Source of the DNA: Sedimentitalea xiamensis
GTDB taxonomy: Bacteria > Pseudomonadota > Alphaproteobacteria > Rhodobacterales > Rhodobacteraceae
Assembly: GCF_030164465.1 (NCBI RefSeq)
Contig: NZ_JASNJE010000001.1
Span: 1 to 64,000 of the forward strand
Direction of reading: 5' to 3'
Length of the DNA stretch: 64,000 bases
Shown: piece by piece, positions 1 through 6,139 of the stretch
Layout of the letters: every line of letters begins with the position of its first letter
Numbering within the stretch: the stretch's first letter is position 1
Notes under the pieces: generated by a model
The model's input: the letters and a program-made list of their open reading frames with translations, nothing else
Database searches by the model: none
Told to the model about the DNA's origin: nothing
Made by a program: the position numbers and the translations under genes

Positions 1-117
1 GACGGCAAGATCGAGATCGACCCGATGATCACCCACACCATGGCGCTCGAGGACATCAACAAGGGCTTCGACCTCATGCACGAAGGCAAATCCATCCGCG
101 CCGTCGTCGAGTTTTGA
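1..117 (+). CDS. frmA: S-(hydroxymethyl)glutathione dehydrogenase (class III alcohol dehydrogenase), C-terminal end
   Basis: Only the last 38 codons lie in the window, ending in TGA at 115-117. The tail reads with the class III pattern ITHTMALEDINKGFDLMHEG followed by KSIRAVVEF, which is the usual end of glutathione-dependent formaldehyde dehydrogenase (zinc- and NAD-dependent oxidation of S-hydroxymethylglutathione to S-formylglutathione in the cytosol). The next enzyme of the pathway, S-formylglutathione hydrolase, is encoded about 8.2 kb downstream on the same strand, which supports the call. The catalytic and cofactor domains are outside the window, so their integrity cannot be judged. 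Confidence 0.85.
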   Translation, partial: DGKIEIDPMITHTMALEDINKGFDLMHEGKSIRAVVEF

Positions 118-184
118 GGCGGCGGCCCTGGGCCGGGATGCCAGCCCGACACGGGTTTCGGCCCGGCCCCCAACTATTCTCCAA

Positions 185-211
185 GCAGCCGCCGGCCCCT
201 GCGGCGGCTGC
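185..211 (+). terminator. Hairpin downstream of frmA
   Basis: A perfect 9-bp stem, GCAGCCGCC (185-193) with GGCGGCTGC (203-211), around a 9-nt loop, lies 68 nt after the frmA stop. There is no T-run behind it, so it is a possible transcription stop or mRNA-end stabiliser rather than a canonical intrinsic terminator. Confidence 0.4.
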
Positions 212-258
212 AAATCGCGAAATCCGGATTCGGACCCGATACCGCCAACCAACTCCGG

Positions 259-287
259 TTGAGTTCCTTTTTCCGGTAACGTAGAAA
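259..287 (+). promoter_or_regulatory. Candidate sigma-70 promoter for the HupE pair
   Basis: TTGAGT (259-264) and TAGAAA (282-287) are separated by 17 nt, and the first gene starts 36 nt further on with an AGGAGG ribosome site. The hexamers match four of six positions each, so this is a plausible but unproven promoter. Confidence 0.35.
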
Positions 288-322
288 ATCCGGGATCAAA
301 CGTCGCCTCAAGGAGGTTTCCC

Positions 323-919
323 ATGCCGAACCGCGCAACGCTCACCCTCATGGCGATTGCCCTGGCCTATTTCAGTGCGACCTTTCCGGCGCTCGCCCAT
401 ACCGGCGAGGGATATGGCGGAGGCTTCGTTGCCGGTTTTACCCATCCCATCCTCGGCTGGGATCATGTCGCGGCGATGGTGGCCGTGGGTCTCTGGGGCG
501 CATTCCTCGGAGCGCCCGCAATCTGGATCCTGCCGGTCGTCTTCCCGCTTGTCATGGCATTCGGCGCCGTCGCCGGTATCATCGGCATTCCCGTGCCCGC
601 GATCGAAACCGGCATCGCGCTGTCCGCCGTCGTGCTGGGTCTGATGATTGTCTTCGCCCTGAAACCGCCGATCTGGATGTCCGCCGTGATCGTCGGCGCG
701 TTCGCAATCTTTCACGGCTATGCCCATGGCACCGAGCTTCCGGCGACGGTCAACCCCTTCGCCTATGCGGTCGGCTTCGTGATATCGACCGGGTTGCTGC
801 ATCTTGCCGGTATCGCCTTTGGCCTGCTCATCCGGTGGCCGGCAGGGCGTGTGGCGGTCCGGGGCGCGGGTGGACTGATTGCCTTTGCCGGGATCGCCTT
901 CCTCAGCGGCGTCGCCTGA
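323..919 (+). CDS. HupE/UreJ family membrane protein
   Basis: A 198-residue integral membrane protein with an N-terminal signal-like segment ending near ALAH (residues 22-25) and about six hydrophobic helices. The hallmarks of HupE/UreJ are visible: HTGEGYGGGFVAGFTHPILGWDH near residues 26-48 in outline, with HP and DH pairs, and a later HGYAHGTE motif. The family is thought to move nickel or cobalt across the inner membrane for hydrogenase or urease. The start ATG at 323 follows a strong AGGAGG. It is followed after one base by a second, divergent HupE-like gene. No hydrogenase, urease or cobalamin gene is visible nearby, so the metal substrate is inferred only from the family. Confidence 0.85.
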   Translation: MPNRATLTLMAIALAYFSATFPALAHTGEGYGGGFVAGFTHPILGWDHVAAMVAVGLWGAFLGAPAIWILPVVFPLVMAFGAVAGIIGIPVPAIETGIALSAVVLGLMIVFALKPPIWMSAVIVGAFAIFHGYAHGTELPATVNPFAYAVGFVISTGLLHLAGIAFGLLIRWPAGRVAVRGAGGLIAFAGIAFLSGVA

Positions 920-920
920 C

Positions 921-1523
921 GTGATCAAAGCCTGGCGTCTGGCCTGGCTTCCATTCGTCCTGGCGGCCGGCCCGGCCCATGCGCATAGCCCGATCCCCGG
1001 AATCAAGGGGTTCTATACCGGGCTTCTGCACCCGTTCTCGACGCCCTCGCAAGTGTTGTTGACGATCGGCCTGGGACTTCTCGCAGGCGGATTTGCCACC
1101 GAGACGGAAAGATATCGCCTCGTCGTCTTCCCGATCTCCGGCATTGTGGGGCTCGTCGTCGCTCCGGATATCGCGGAGCTTGATGCGGCGATGTTCGCGG
1201 CAGCCTTCGCGGCCTGTGCGCTGGCCGCGCTCGTGCCGGGCAGGCTCCATGTCCTGGCGGTCGTCCTGGTTGCGGCAGGAGGCTTTCTGATCGGCGTCGC
1301 CTCGATCCCGGACGATGGGCCGGTTCGGGATCGGCTGTTCACCATGTCCGGGTCGATCGTTGGCGCAAGTATCGGTTTGCTGTACCTCGCCGGGATCAGC
1401 CTGGCGATCAGAGAGCGCTATACATGGCCCTGGGTCGGAATCGCGTTCAGGGTGCTGTCGGCCTGGCTCGGGGCGATTTCGCTCTTGATGTTCTCTCTGG
1501 GGCTTGCCGCCGGGGAAACCTAG
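921..1523 (+). CDS. HupE/UreJ-like membrane protein
   Basis: A 200-residue membrane protein. I place the start at GTG 921, one base after the upstream stop, because this gives a clean signal peptide (VIKAWRLAWLPFVLAAGPAHAH) and translational coupling. An upstream in-frame ATG at 879 would overlap the previous gene by 41 nt. The mature N-terminus begins HSPIPGIKGFYTGLLHP, a histidine-proline signature like that of HupE-type proteins, followed by six or so hydrophobic helices. It shares topology with the preceding gene but little sequence, so it may be the second half of a two-component metal transporter or a separate family member. The substrate is not determinable here. Confidence 0.7.
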   Translation: MIKAWRLAWLPFVLAAGPAHAHSPIPGIKGFYTGLLHPFSTPSQVLLTIGLGLLAGGFATETERYRLVVFPISGIVGLVVAPDIAELDAAMFAAAFAACALAALVPGRLHVLAVVLVAAGGFLIGVASIPDDGPVRDRLFTMSGSIVGASIGLLYLAGISLAIRERYTWPWVGIAFRVLSAWLGAISLLMFSLGLAAGET

Positions 1524-1750
1524 CCGCAACCGGAAAACAGGGAGATCGGTCCCGCATCGCGTGACATCCCCGCCTGATTTCACAAACCCCACGAAAGCCC
1601 GGCCTTCCCCCGCGATCTGCGGCGCGACCGCCCGCAGGCCGGGGCTTCGGCCTCCACCTGCGGACAAGGCGCGTTCCCGCCATATGATCGACATTCTTGC
1701 ATCGCGGCGCGCATTGGCGAACACTCGGGCGAAACAGCCAGGGGGCAGGA

Positions 1751-2185
1751 TTGAGCGGCACTCGGAACAAGCTGCGCGGGCTCTACGAGGGAGAGAGCGA
1801 CCGGGCCTACCGGTTCCGCTACGCGATCCTGATCTTCGGCATCGTGACGATCCTCTTCGTGATGACCGGGCTGGTCCGTGCCACCCAGCATCTCGTCAAT
1901 CCCGACATCCGGAACTATGCCGACGCGCTCTATTTCACCGTCACCGCGCTGACCACCACCGGGTTCGGCGACATCACCCTGCCGGGCACCACCGGCCGCC
2001 TGATCTCGGTGGTGGTGATGATCTTCGGCGTCACCCTGTTCCTGCGGCTGATCCAGGTGCTGTTCCGCCCCGACAAGCTGCGCCAGCCCTGCCTCCATTG
2101 CGGGCTGGTGCTGCACGAGGCCGAAGCGGTGCATTGCAAGCATTGCGGCGAGGTGATCCATATCGAGACGGAGGGGCTGAGTTGA
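1751..2185 (+). CDS. Two-TM potassium channel family protein with C-terminal zinc ribbon
   Basis: A 144-residue inner-membrane protein: TM1 near residues 23-43, a pore helix and selectivity filter TTTGFGD at 68-74, and TM2 near 82-103. The C-terminal cytosolic tail carries two CxxC knuckles (C114/C117 and C129/C132), which looks like a zinc ribbon. Such two-TM proteins form tetrameric K+ channels. I chose the TTG start at 1751, preceded by GGGGGCAGGA, because translation from the ATG at 1697 adds a basic, non-conserved-looking stretch. The stop overlaps the next gene (TTGA at 2182-2185), so the two are probably co-translated. The metal site could gate the channel or simply shape the tail; nothing in the sequence decides this. 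Confidence 0.75.
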   Translation: MSGTRNKLRGLYEGESDRAYRFRYAILIFGIVTILFVMTGLVRATQHLVNPDIRNYADALYFTVTALTTTGFGDITLPGTTGRLISVVVMIFGVTLFLRLIQVLFRPDKLRQPCLHCGLVLHEAEAVHCKHCGEVIHIETEGLS

Positions 2186-2673
2186 CCCTGATCCTGCGCC
2201 CGGCCCTGCGCGGCGCCGACGACGACGCGCTCTGGGCCATGCTCCGCCCGGTGTTCCGGGCAGGCGACACCTATGCGATCGACCCGGACATCGGCCGCGA
2301 GGACGCGCTCGCCTACTGGTGCGGCGCCGATCACGGCACCTTTCTCGCCGGGGAGGACGGCACCCCGCTCGGCAGCTACTACCTCAAGACCAACCAGCCC
2401 GGCGGTGGTGCCCATGTCTGCAACTGCGGCTTCGTCACCGCCCCCGCCGCACGCGGCAAGGGCGTGGCGCGGGCGATGCTCGACCACGCCCTGACCACGG
2501 CCCGCGCGGCGGGCTTCCGCGCCATGCAGTTCAACTTCGTCGTCGCCACCAACACCCGCGCCATCGACACCTGGACCCGCGCGGGCTTTGCCACCGTGGG
2601 CCGCCTGCCGGGCGCCTTCCGCCACCCGCAAAAGGGCTATGTCGACGCGCTGGTGATGTATCGCCGCTTGTGA
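2182..2673 (+). CDS. GNAT family N-acetyltransferase
   Basis: A 163-residue single-domain acetyltransferase. It shows the GNAT fold order: an N-terminal strand (TLILRPAL), the acetyl-CoA loop with the PAARGKGVARAML variant of motif A (Q/RxxGxG/A) near residues 91-104, and the C-terminal NTRAIDTWTRAGF element of motif B. The TTG start at 2182 overlaps the stop of the channel gene by four bases, and a GTTG context with no other in-frame start nearby supports it. The substrate (small amine, protein N-terminus or antibiotic) cannot be deduced. It probably shares a transcript with the channel gene upstream and the NYN gene 28 nt downstream. Confidence 0.8.
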   Translation: MTLILRPALRGADDDALWAMLRPVFRAGDTYAIDPDIGREDALAYWCGADHGTFLAGEDGTPLGSYYLKTNQPGGGAHVCNCGFVTAPAARGKGVARAMLDHALTTARAAGFRAMQFNFVVATNTRAIDTWTRAGFATVGRLPGAFRHPQKGYVDALVMYRRL

Positions 2674-2701
2674 CGCGCCCGCCACTCGGATAGGCAGACT
2701 C

Positions 2702-3436
2702 ATGACCAACCCCACCAAACCCCCGCTCCTCGCCGTCCTGATCGACGCAGATAACATCTCGGCCAAATTCGCCGAGGCGATGTTCGAGGAAATCGCCTCC
2801 CTCGGCGAGGCCAGCATCCGCCGCATCTACGGCGATTTCGCCGGCGGCGGCCCGCAGGGCTGGAGCAAGGACAAGCTCGCCCAGCTCGCCATCGTGCCGC
2901 ACCAGCAATTCGCCAACACCACCGGCAAGAACGCGTCCGACATCGCGCTGGTGATCGACGCCATGGACATCCTGCATTCCGGGCGCTTCGACGGCTTCGT
3001 GCTGATCTCCTCGGACAGCGATTTCACCCGGCTCGCCAGCCGCATCCGCGAACAGGGGCTCGACGTGTTCGGCATGGGCATGCGCAAGACGCCGGCCGCC
3101 TTCGTCAAGGCCTGCAAGCGCTTCATCTATGTCGAGAACCTGGTCGCCGAGCCGCAGAAACAGAAGCCGAAACCGGCCAGACCCGATGAGTCCGGCGACG
3201 CCCCCGCCCCGCTCGAAGACCCGTCCAAGCTGGTGATCCGCGCCATGGACGCGATCGAGCAGGACGACGAATGGTTCACCTTGGGCCAGATCGGCCAGTA
3301 CATCACCGCCGCCAACCCCGATTTCGACACGCGCAGCTACGGCAAACGCAAGCTCAGCGACCTGATCGGTACCCTGAAACTCTTCGAAACCAAGCGCGGC
3401 GAAGGCAACCAGATCCTCGTCCGCCGGTTGGATTAG
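2702..3436 (+). CDS. NYN domain protein with C-terminal OST-HTH/LOTUS domain
   Basis: A 244-residue protein of the LabA/DUF88 group. The PIN-like NYN nuclease core covers residues 8-150: LIDADNIS supplies the first acidic pair, NASDIALVIDAMD the second cluster and LISSDSDFTRLASRIRE the third, so all the expected metal-binding acids are present. A proline- and lysine-rich linker (about 152-178) leads to a LOTUS/OST-HTH domain (about 180-244), a small winged fold that binds RNA in related proteins. The likely role is RNA processing or turnover. It is the last gene before the A+T-richer accessory patch. Confidence 0.85.
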   Translation: MTNPTKPPLLAVLIDADNISAKFAEAMFEEIASLGEASIRRIYGDFAGGGPQGWSKDKLAQLAIVPHQQFANTTGKNASDIALVIDAMDILHSGRFDGFVLISSDSDFTRLASRIREQGLDVFGMGMRKTPAAFVKACKRFIYVENLVAEPQKQKPKPARPDESGDAPAPLEDPSKLVIRAMDAIEQDDEWFTLGQIGQYITAANPDFDTRSYGKRKLSDLIGTLKLFETKRGEGNQILVRRLD

Positions 3437-3846
3437 GCCACGATCCAACCATCCCAGCGCCGCACCAGCCACTCACTCCAAAGGCACGGAATCAAGGGCC
3501 GCCGTTCCGGCGCTGGCACGGCTCGGATGGGCGGATTATCGTCGTTCGCCGCAGGTGCGACAGCACGTTCGGACCACTGCGGAAGCGGACATTCAGCCGG
3601 GAATCCACAGCGTCACCCGCTTGACCTACGGGAGAACACGCACCAGCTGGCTCGATAAAGCACTACTCCCGACGGCCTTGCTACTCGCCCCAATTAGAAG
3701 TTACATCCAAGGAATGTAGCGGGATTGCTGCGGCTTAGGGATTAGGGCTCAGGTGCTACGTGCACAGACACAGGGTCGGCCAGACGCTGCGGAATTGTCG
3801 CTTCAGTTCGAATAGTCTCTAATCAAGAAAGAATCAGGATCGACAG
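3437..3846. other. 410-bp gene-free stretch at the edge of the accessory patch
   Basis: No ORF with a convincing start or protein-like composition is seen on either strand. Base composition falls from GC-rich at the NYN end to mixed near 3690-3846. A TCAGGA-like ribosome site ends the stretch just before the small membrane ORF at 3847. No tRNA, integrase remnant or direct repeat marking an attachment site was recognised. Confidence 0.6.
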
Positions 3847-3975
3847 ATGCGTGTTCCCTCGGCGATTGAAGAGCAGCTTGGCAGCAGCAATATTTTCGAT
3901 ACCATTTTCTTGGCAGTGGTAGCAATTATTGTTATCTTTGGCATATATCGTGCGTTCGCCTCGCGAAATCGGTAA
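3847..3975 (+). CDS. Small single-pass membrane protein (42 aa), darT operon leader gene
   Basis: ATG 3847 to TAA 3973-3975. The product has a short polar N-terminus, one clear hydrophobic helix (about residues 19-34, IFLAVVAIIVIFGIY) and a basic tail (SRNR), which predicts a cytosolic C-terminus by the positive-inside rule. An AGGA-like site sits about 9 nt upstream. The stop shares TAATG with the start of the next mini-ORF. I do not recognise the family. Low G+C and the A/T-rich codons match the neighbouring darT-like gene rather than the core genome. It could be an accessory, immunity or targeting subunit, but that is inference from position alone. Confidence 0.5.
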   Translation: MRVPSAIEEQLGSSNIFDTIFLAVVAIIVIFGIYRAFASRNR

Positions 3976-4025
3976 TGCGCAAATGGTGCATACACTGCAA
4001 ATGGCCCGAGGGCATCGGAGCATGA
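3975..4025 (+). CDS. Putative 16-residue CxxC peptide linking the membrane ORF to darT
   Basis: ATG 3975 overlaps the previous stop (TAATG) and the TGA at 4023-4025 overlaps the darT-like start (ATGA at 4022-4025). The peptide is MRKWCIHCKWPEGIGA, with a CxxC pair flanked by tryptophans as in small zinc knuckles. It may be a real peptide, a ribosome-shuttling coupler that carries ribosomes to the toxin start, or chance. The double overlap and the CxxC are what make it worth recording. Confidence 0.3.
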   Translation: MRKWCIHCKWPEGIGA

Positions 4026-4726
4026 GCGCAGCAGACAGTATTCGTGAAATCGCTCAGAGGCGTGGTATCACGAAGCTCCTTCACTTCACAGCATTGGAGA
4101 ACGTAGAATCAATCGTCCAGCATGGGCTTCTGTCGCGAGCTGACATGGCTATCCGGAGCATAGCGACTCGAATAAGCGCTTCAGAGAGGATTGATAGACT
4201 TCGTGAGGCTATTTCATTGTCTATCGAGCAGCCCAACTTCGAGATGATGAAAGCCAAATATCGCCGTCTATCAGGGGATGTTGCATGGGTCCTGCTTCAT
4301 TTGAGTCCAGAGATACTTTGGAACAATCGTTGTCGGTTTGCATACACCAACGCTGCCAAGACCGAAATTCTTCGGGGTGGAGCGCTGTCTGATGATCAGG
4401 CTTTTGAGGACATGTTTACCCGCCGTGGGCGTCACGTTCCGTATATCATTAGTGACAACCGGCCGCCGAGCCATCCGCTTGATCCGCACGCTGAGGTGCA
4501 GGTCTTGGAACGTATTGCTCCGCATCACATAACCGGAGCCGAAGTCTGGGGTTACAAGATTGCCGTAGTGGTGGACGACGCACTTAAATCCCTGCCTGGC
4601 GAGGAGCGAAATGTAGAATCTCAGTCAGATCGCATGTGTGACTACCAACCCTACGACTACGACCCTCCTGGCTATATTTGGAGACCCGGCCCGGACGGAT
4701 CACTCAGTTACTCCAAGATTGATTGA
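4022..4726 (+). CDS. DarT1-like ssDNA ADP-ribosyltransferase toxin (DUF4433 family)
   Basis: A 234-residue protein from ATG 4022. The DarT order is visible: LLHFTALENVESIVQHGLLS (17-38 region, with the conserved H21), the REAISLSI..PNFEMM segment (61-76) and AWVLLHLSPEILW (88-100) followed by CRFAYTNAA (104-112), a pattern typical of the DarT1 branch. The C-terminal AEVQV element has E158, the probable catalytic glutamate. DarT enzymes use NAD+ to ADP-ribosylate bases in single-stranded DNA and act in phage defence with the macrodomain antitoxin DarG. No macrodomain gene follows; only a 50-residue ORF does. The tail after residue 205 is rich in Tyr, Pro and Asp and is unusual. Base composition is clearly below that of the neighbours, suggesting transfer. 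Confidence 0.7.
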   Translation: MSAADSIREIAQRRGITKLLHFTALENVESIVQHGLLSRADMAIRSIATRISASERIDRLREAISLSIEQPNFEMMKAKYRRLSGDVAWVLLHLSPEILWNNRCRFAYTNAAKTEILRGGALSDDQAFEDMFTRRGRHVPYIISDNRPPSHPLDPHAEVQVLERIAPHHITGAEVWGYKIAVVVDDALKSLPGEERNVESQSDRMCDYQPYDYDPPGYIWRPGPDGSLSYSKID

Positions 4727-4842
4727 CCCGGAATTCGATAAGGCAATATCAGCATTGTCCCGATGGCGCAACCAGCCCGTCATCGTGAGACAGCCGGAAA
4801 ATTCCAGCTTTCGGCGGCCCAAGGTTGGGGAACAGTGCAATT

Positions 4843-4995
4843 GTGAAAAAATTATCTGCGCAAGCCGACCCGGAACTAACGGCAACTTGGTTGCATCGGC
4901 TGGAAAAAGAATATCAACGCGTTGCCAATACCGGCTGGGGCTATGGCGACGAACTTGGAGGCTACCTTGAAGACCTCAGATCTTCGCAAGCATAG
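4843..4995 (+). CDS. Hypothetical 50-residue protein downstream of the darT-like gene
   Basis: GTG 4843 to TAG 4993-4995, with TTGGGGA about 10 nt upstream as a possible ribosome site. The product starts VKKLSAQADPELTATWLHRL, is helical and amphipathic in look, and ends GGYLEDLRSSQA. I do not recognise a family. It lies 116 nt after the darT-like stop on the same strand and could be a small partner of that gene or the end of a decayed longer one. It has no macrodomain features. Confidence 0.35.
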   Translation: MKKLSAQADPELTATWLHRLEKEYQRVANTGWGYGDELGGYLEDLRSSQA

Positions 4996-5390
4996 TTCCT
5001 ATCCGGCCCGCTCAGTGCGGCGTCAATAGTGTCCACCCAGTACGACACAGATTTGTTCACCGCCCGGATTTGTGGCTGAGTTGAATGACCGGAACGACGG
5101 GCGGCAGCGCAGCATCAGGGTCGGTGGCAGTTGTCCGGAAAGGGCCGCTTTGACTCCACAAGAAGGCGCGCTACGCCTCCAATCACATTTTGCAACATCA
5201 ACCCCGCCTCAACCTTTGCACCGCCCCTTGTGTTAACACCCGTCCCACCCACAAGCGGCGTGCATCGTCTGTGCACGGGATGTGTACGGCGTATGTACGC
5301 ATGGCACACCCCGATTCGCCTGTAATCCAAGGGCGTTAACCTCTCGAATCGGGTCAGTCGAACATCGGGCACAAGATGTCGGGGGCGGCC
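4996..5390. other. 395-bp convergent intergenic stretch
   Basis: No gene is supported here. It separates the darT-like cluster (plus strand) from the TetR gene (minus strand). Its right half holds copy 1 of the GTTAAC-bounded repeat (5232-5340). The left half (4996-5231) shows nothing recognisable. Confidence 0.65.
5232..5340 (+). repeat. Dispersed GTTAAC-bounded repeat, copy 1
   Basis: GTTAAC occurs at 5232-5237 and 5335-5340. Between them are cores TGCAT (5261), TGCAC (5272), TGTAC (5283), TGTAC (5294) and GGCAC (5303), spaced 11, 11, 11 and 9 bp. The right arm after the last core (CCCGATTCGCC, then ATCCAAGGGC before GTTAAC) closely matches the right arm of copy 2 at 24743-24849. The element sits between convergent genes. 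Confidence 0.75.
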
Positions 5391-6008
5391 TCACACCCCG
5401 TAGCGGGCGAGGAAGGTGTCCACGGCGTTCTCCACCACGTCGTCGATCTCCGCCTGCGTGAAACGCGTCTGGATGCCGAACACCGCCCGCACCCACAGCT
5501 TGGCCTTGCACAGTTCCGAGAACTGCTCCGCCGCCATTTCCAGATCGTCGATCGCCAGTTCGCCCCGCGCCTTCGCCTCGGTCATATAGGCCATCAGGCG
5601 GTTGCACCCCATTTCCGGCCCGCTGGCGAAAAAGGCGCGGCCCAGTTCGGGAAACCGTTCCCGTTCGGCCACGCAGATGCGGAACACCTGCTGCGCGAAA
5701 TCGGACAGCAGGAAGGGGACGATCTGCCCCGCGGCGATGGTCAGCACCTCGCGTGGCGGCTTGCTCTGGTCGATCAGGTCCAGCGCCCGGTCCGCCATCC
5801 GGGTGCATTCCGTCGTCGCCACTTCGATGAACAGCAGCCTCTTGTCGGGAAAATAGCTGTAGAGCGTCGCCTTGGACACGCCCGCGGCCTTCGCGATGTC
5901 ATCGACGCTCGCGCCTTCGAATCCATCCGTCATGAACACTTCGCGCGCACCGACCAGCACCTGGTCGAATTTGCGCCCGGTGCGCAGGATGGTCCCCGGA
6001 TGGCTCAT
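5391..6008 (-). CDS. TetR/AcrR family transcriptional regulator
   Basis: A 205-residue regulator. The N-terminal helix-turn-helix covers about residues 15-60: FEGASVDDIAKAAGVSKATL followed by YSYFPDK, the standard TetR recognition motif. The rest is an all-helical ligand and dimerisation domain of the AefR-like kind. I chose ATG at 6008 (MSHPGTILRTGRKF) because GGGAGA lies 5 nt upstream; the in-frame ATG at 6104 would run through the probable operator and has no ribosome site. It is divergent from mbfA, and an imperfect palindrome at 6043-6061 between them is a likely autoregulatory operator. The inducer is unknown. Confidence 0.85.
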   Translation of the reverse strand: MSHPGTILRTGRKFDQVLVGAREVFMTDGFEGASVDDIAKAAGVSKATLYSYFPDKRLLFIEVATTECTRMADRALDLIDQSKPPREVLTIAAGQIVPFLLSDFAQQVFRICVAERERFPELGRAFFASGPEMGCNRLMAYMTEAKARGELAIDDLEMAAEQFSELCKAKLWVRAVFGIQTRFTQAEIDDVVENAVDTFLARYGV

Positions 6009-6042
6009 CTTGTCTCCCTGCGGATTGGTCCGCACCCAACAT

Positions 6043-6061
6043 AAACCGATTGGTTCAGTTT
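6043..6061. promoter_or_regulatory. Candidate TetR operator
   Basis: An imperfect inverted repeat, AAACnGA-N5-TCnGTTT, lies 35 nt upstream of the TetR start and on the opposite side from mbfA. It has the size and symmetry of TetR-family operators. The link is by position and symmetry only. Confidence 0.45.
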
Positions 6062-6111
6062 CAACAACACCCGTCATGTCGCCGCTTGTCATTCCCGGCG
6101 CCATGGATATG

Positions 6112-6127
6112 TTTAGAATAGTTCTAA
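6112..6127 (+). promoter_or_regulatory. Irr iron-control element (ICE) of mbfA
   Basis: TTTAGAA-TAG-TTCTAA is a 15 of 16 palindrome matching the published ICE pattern TTTAGAA-N3-TTCTAAA bound by the haem-responsive regulator Irr in Rhizobiales and Rhodobacterales. It ends 12 nt before the mbfA start, where Irr binding would block transcription under low iron, as known for mbfA in related bacteria. Confidence 0.8.
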
Positions 6128-6139
6128 GTGAGGATGCTC

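Noticed and set aside
4638-4970. 110-codon frame overlapping the end of the darT-like gene
   Set aside because: It starts inside the toxin gene, has no ribosome site and repeats low-complexity Thr codons at its start. The frame at 4843-4995 is a better candidate.
3437-5390. A complete genomic island or prophage remnant around the darT-like genes
   Set aside because: Lower G+C is evident but no integrase, tRNA target or flanking direct repeats were found, so only an accessory patch is claimed.
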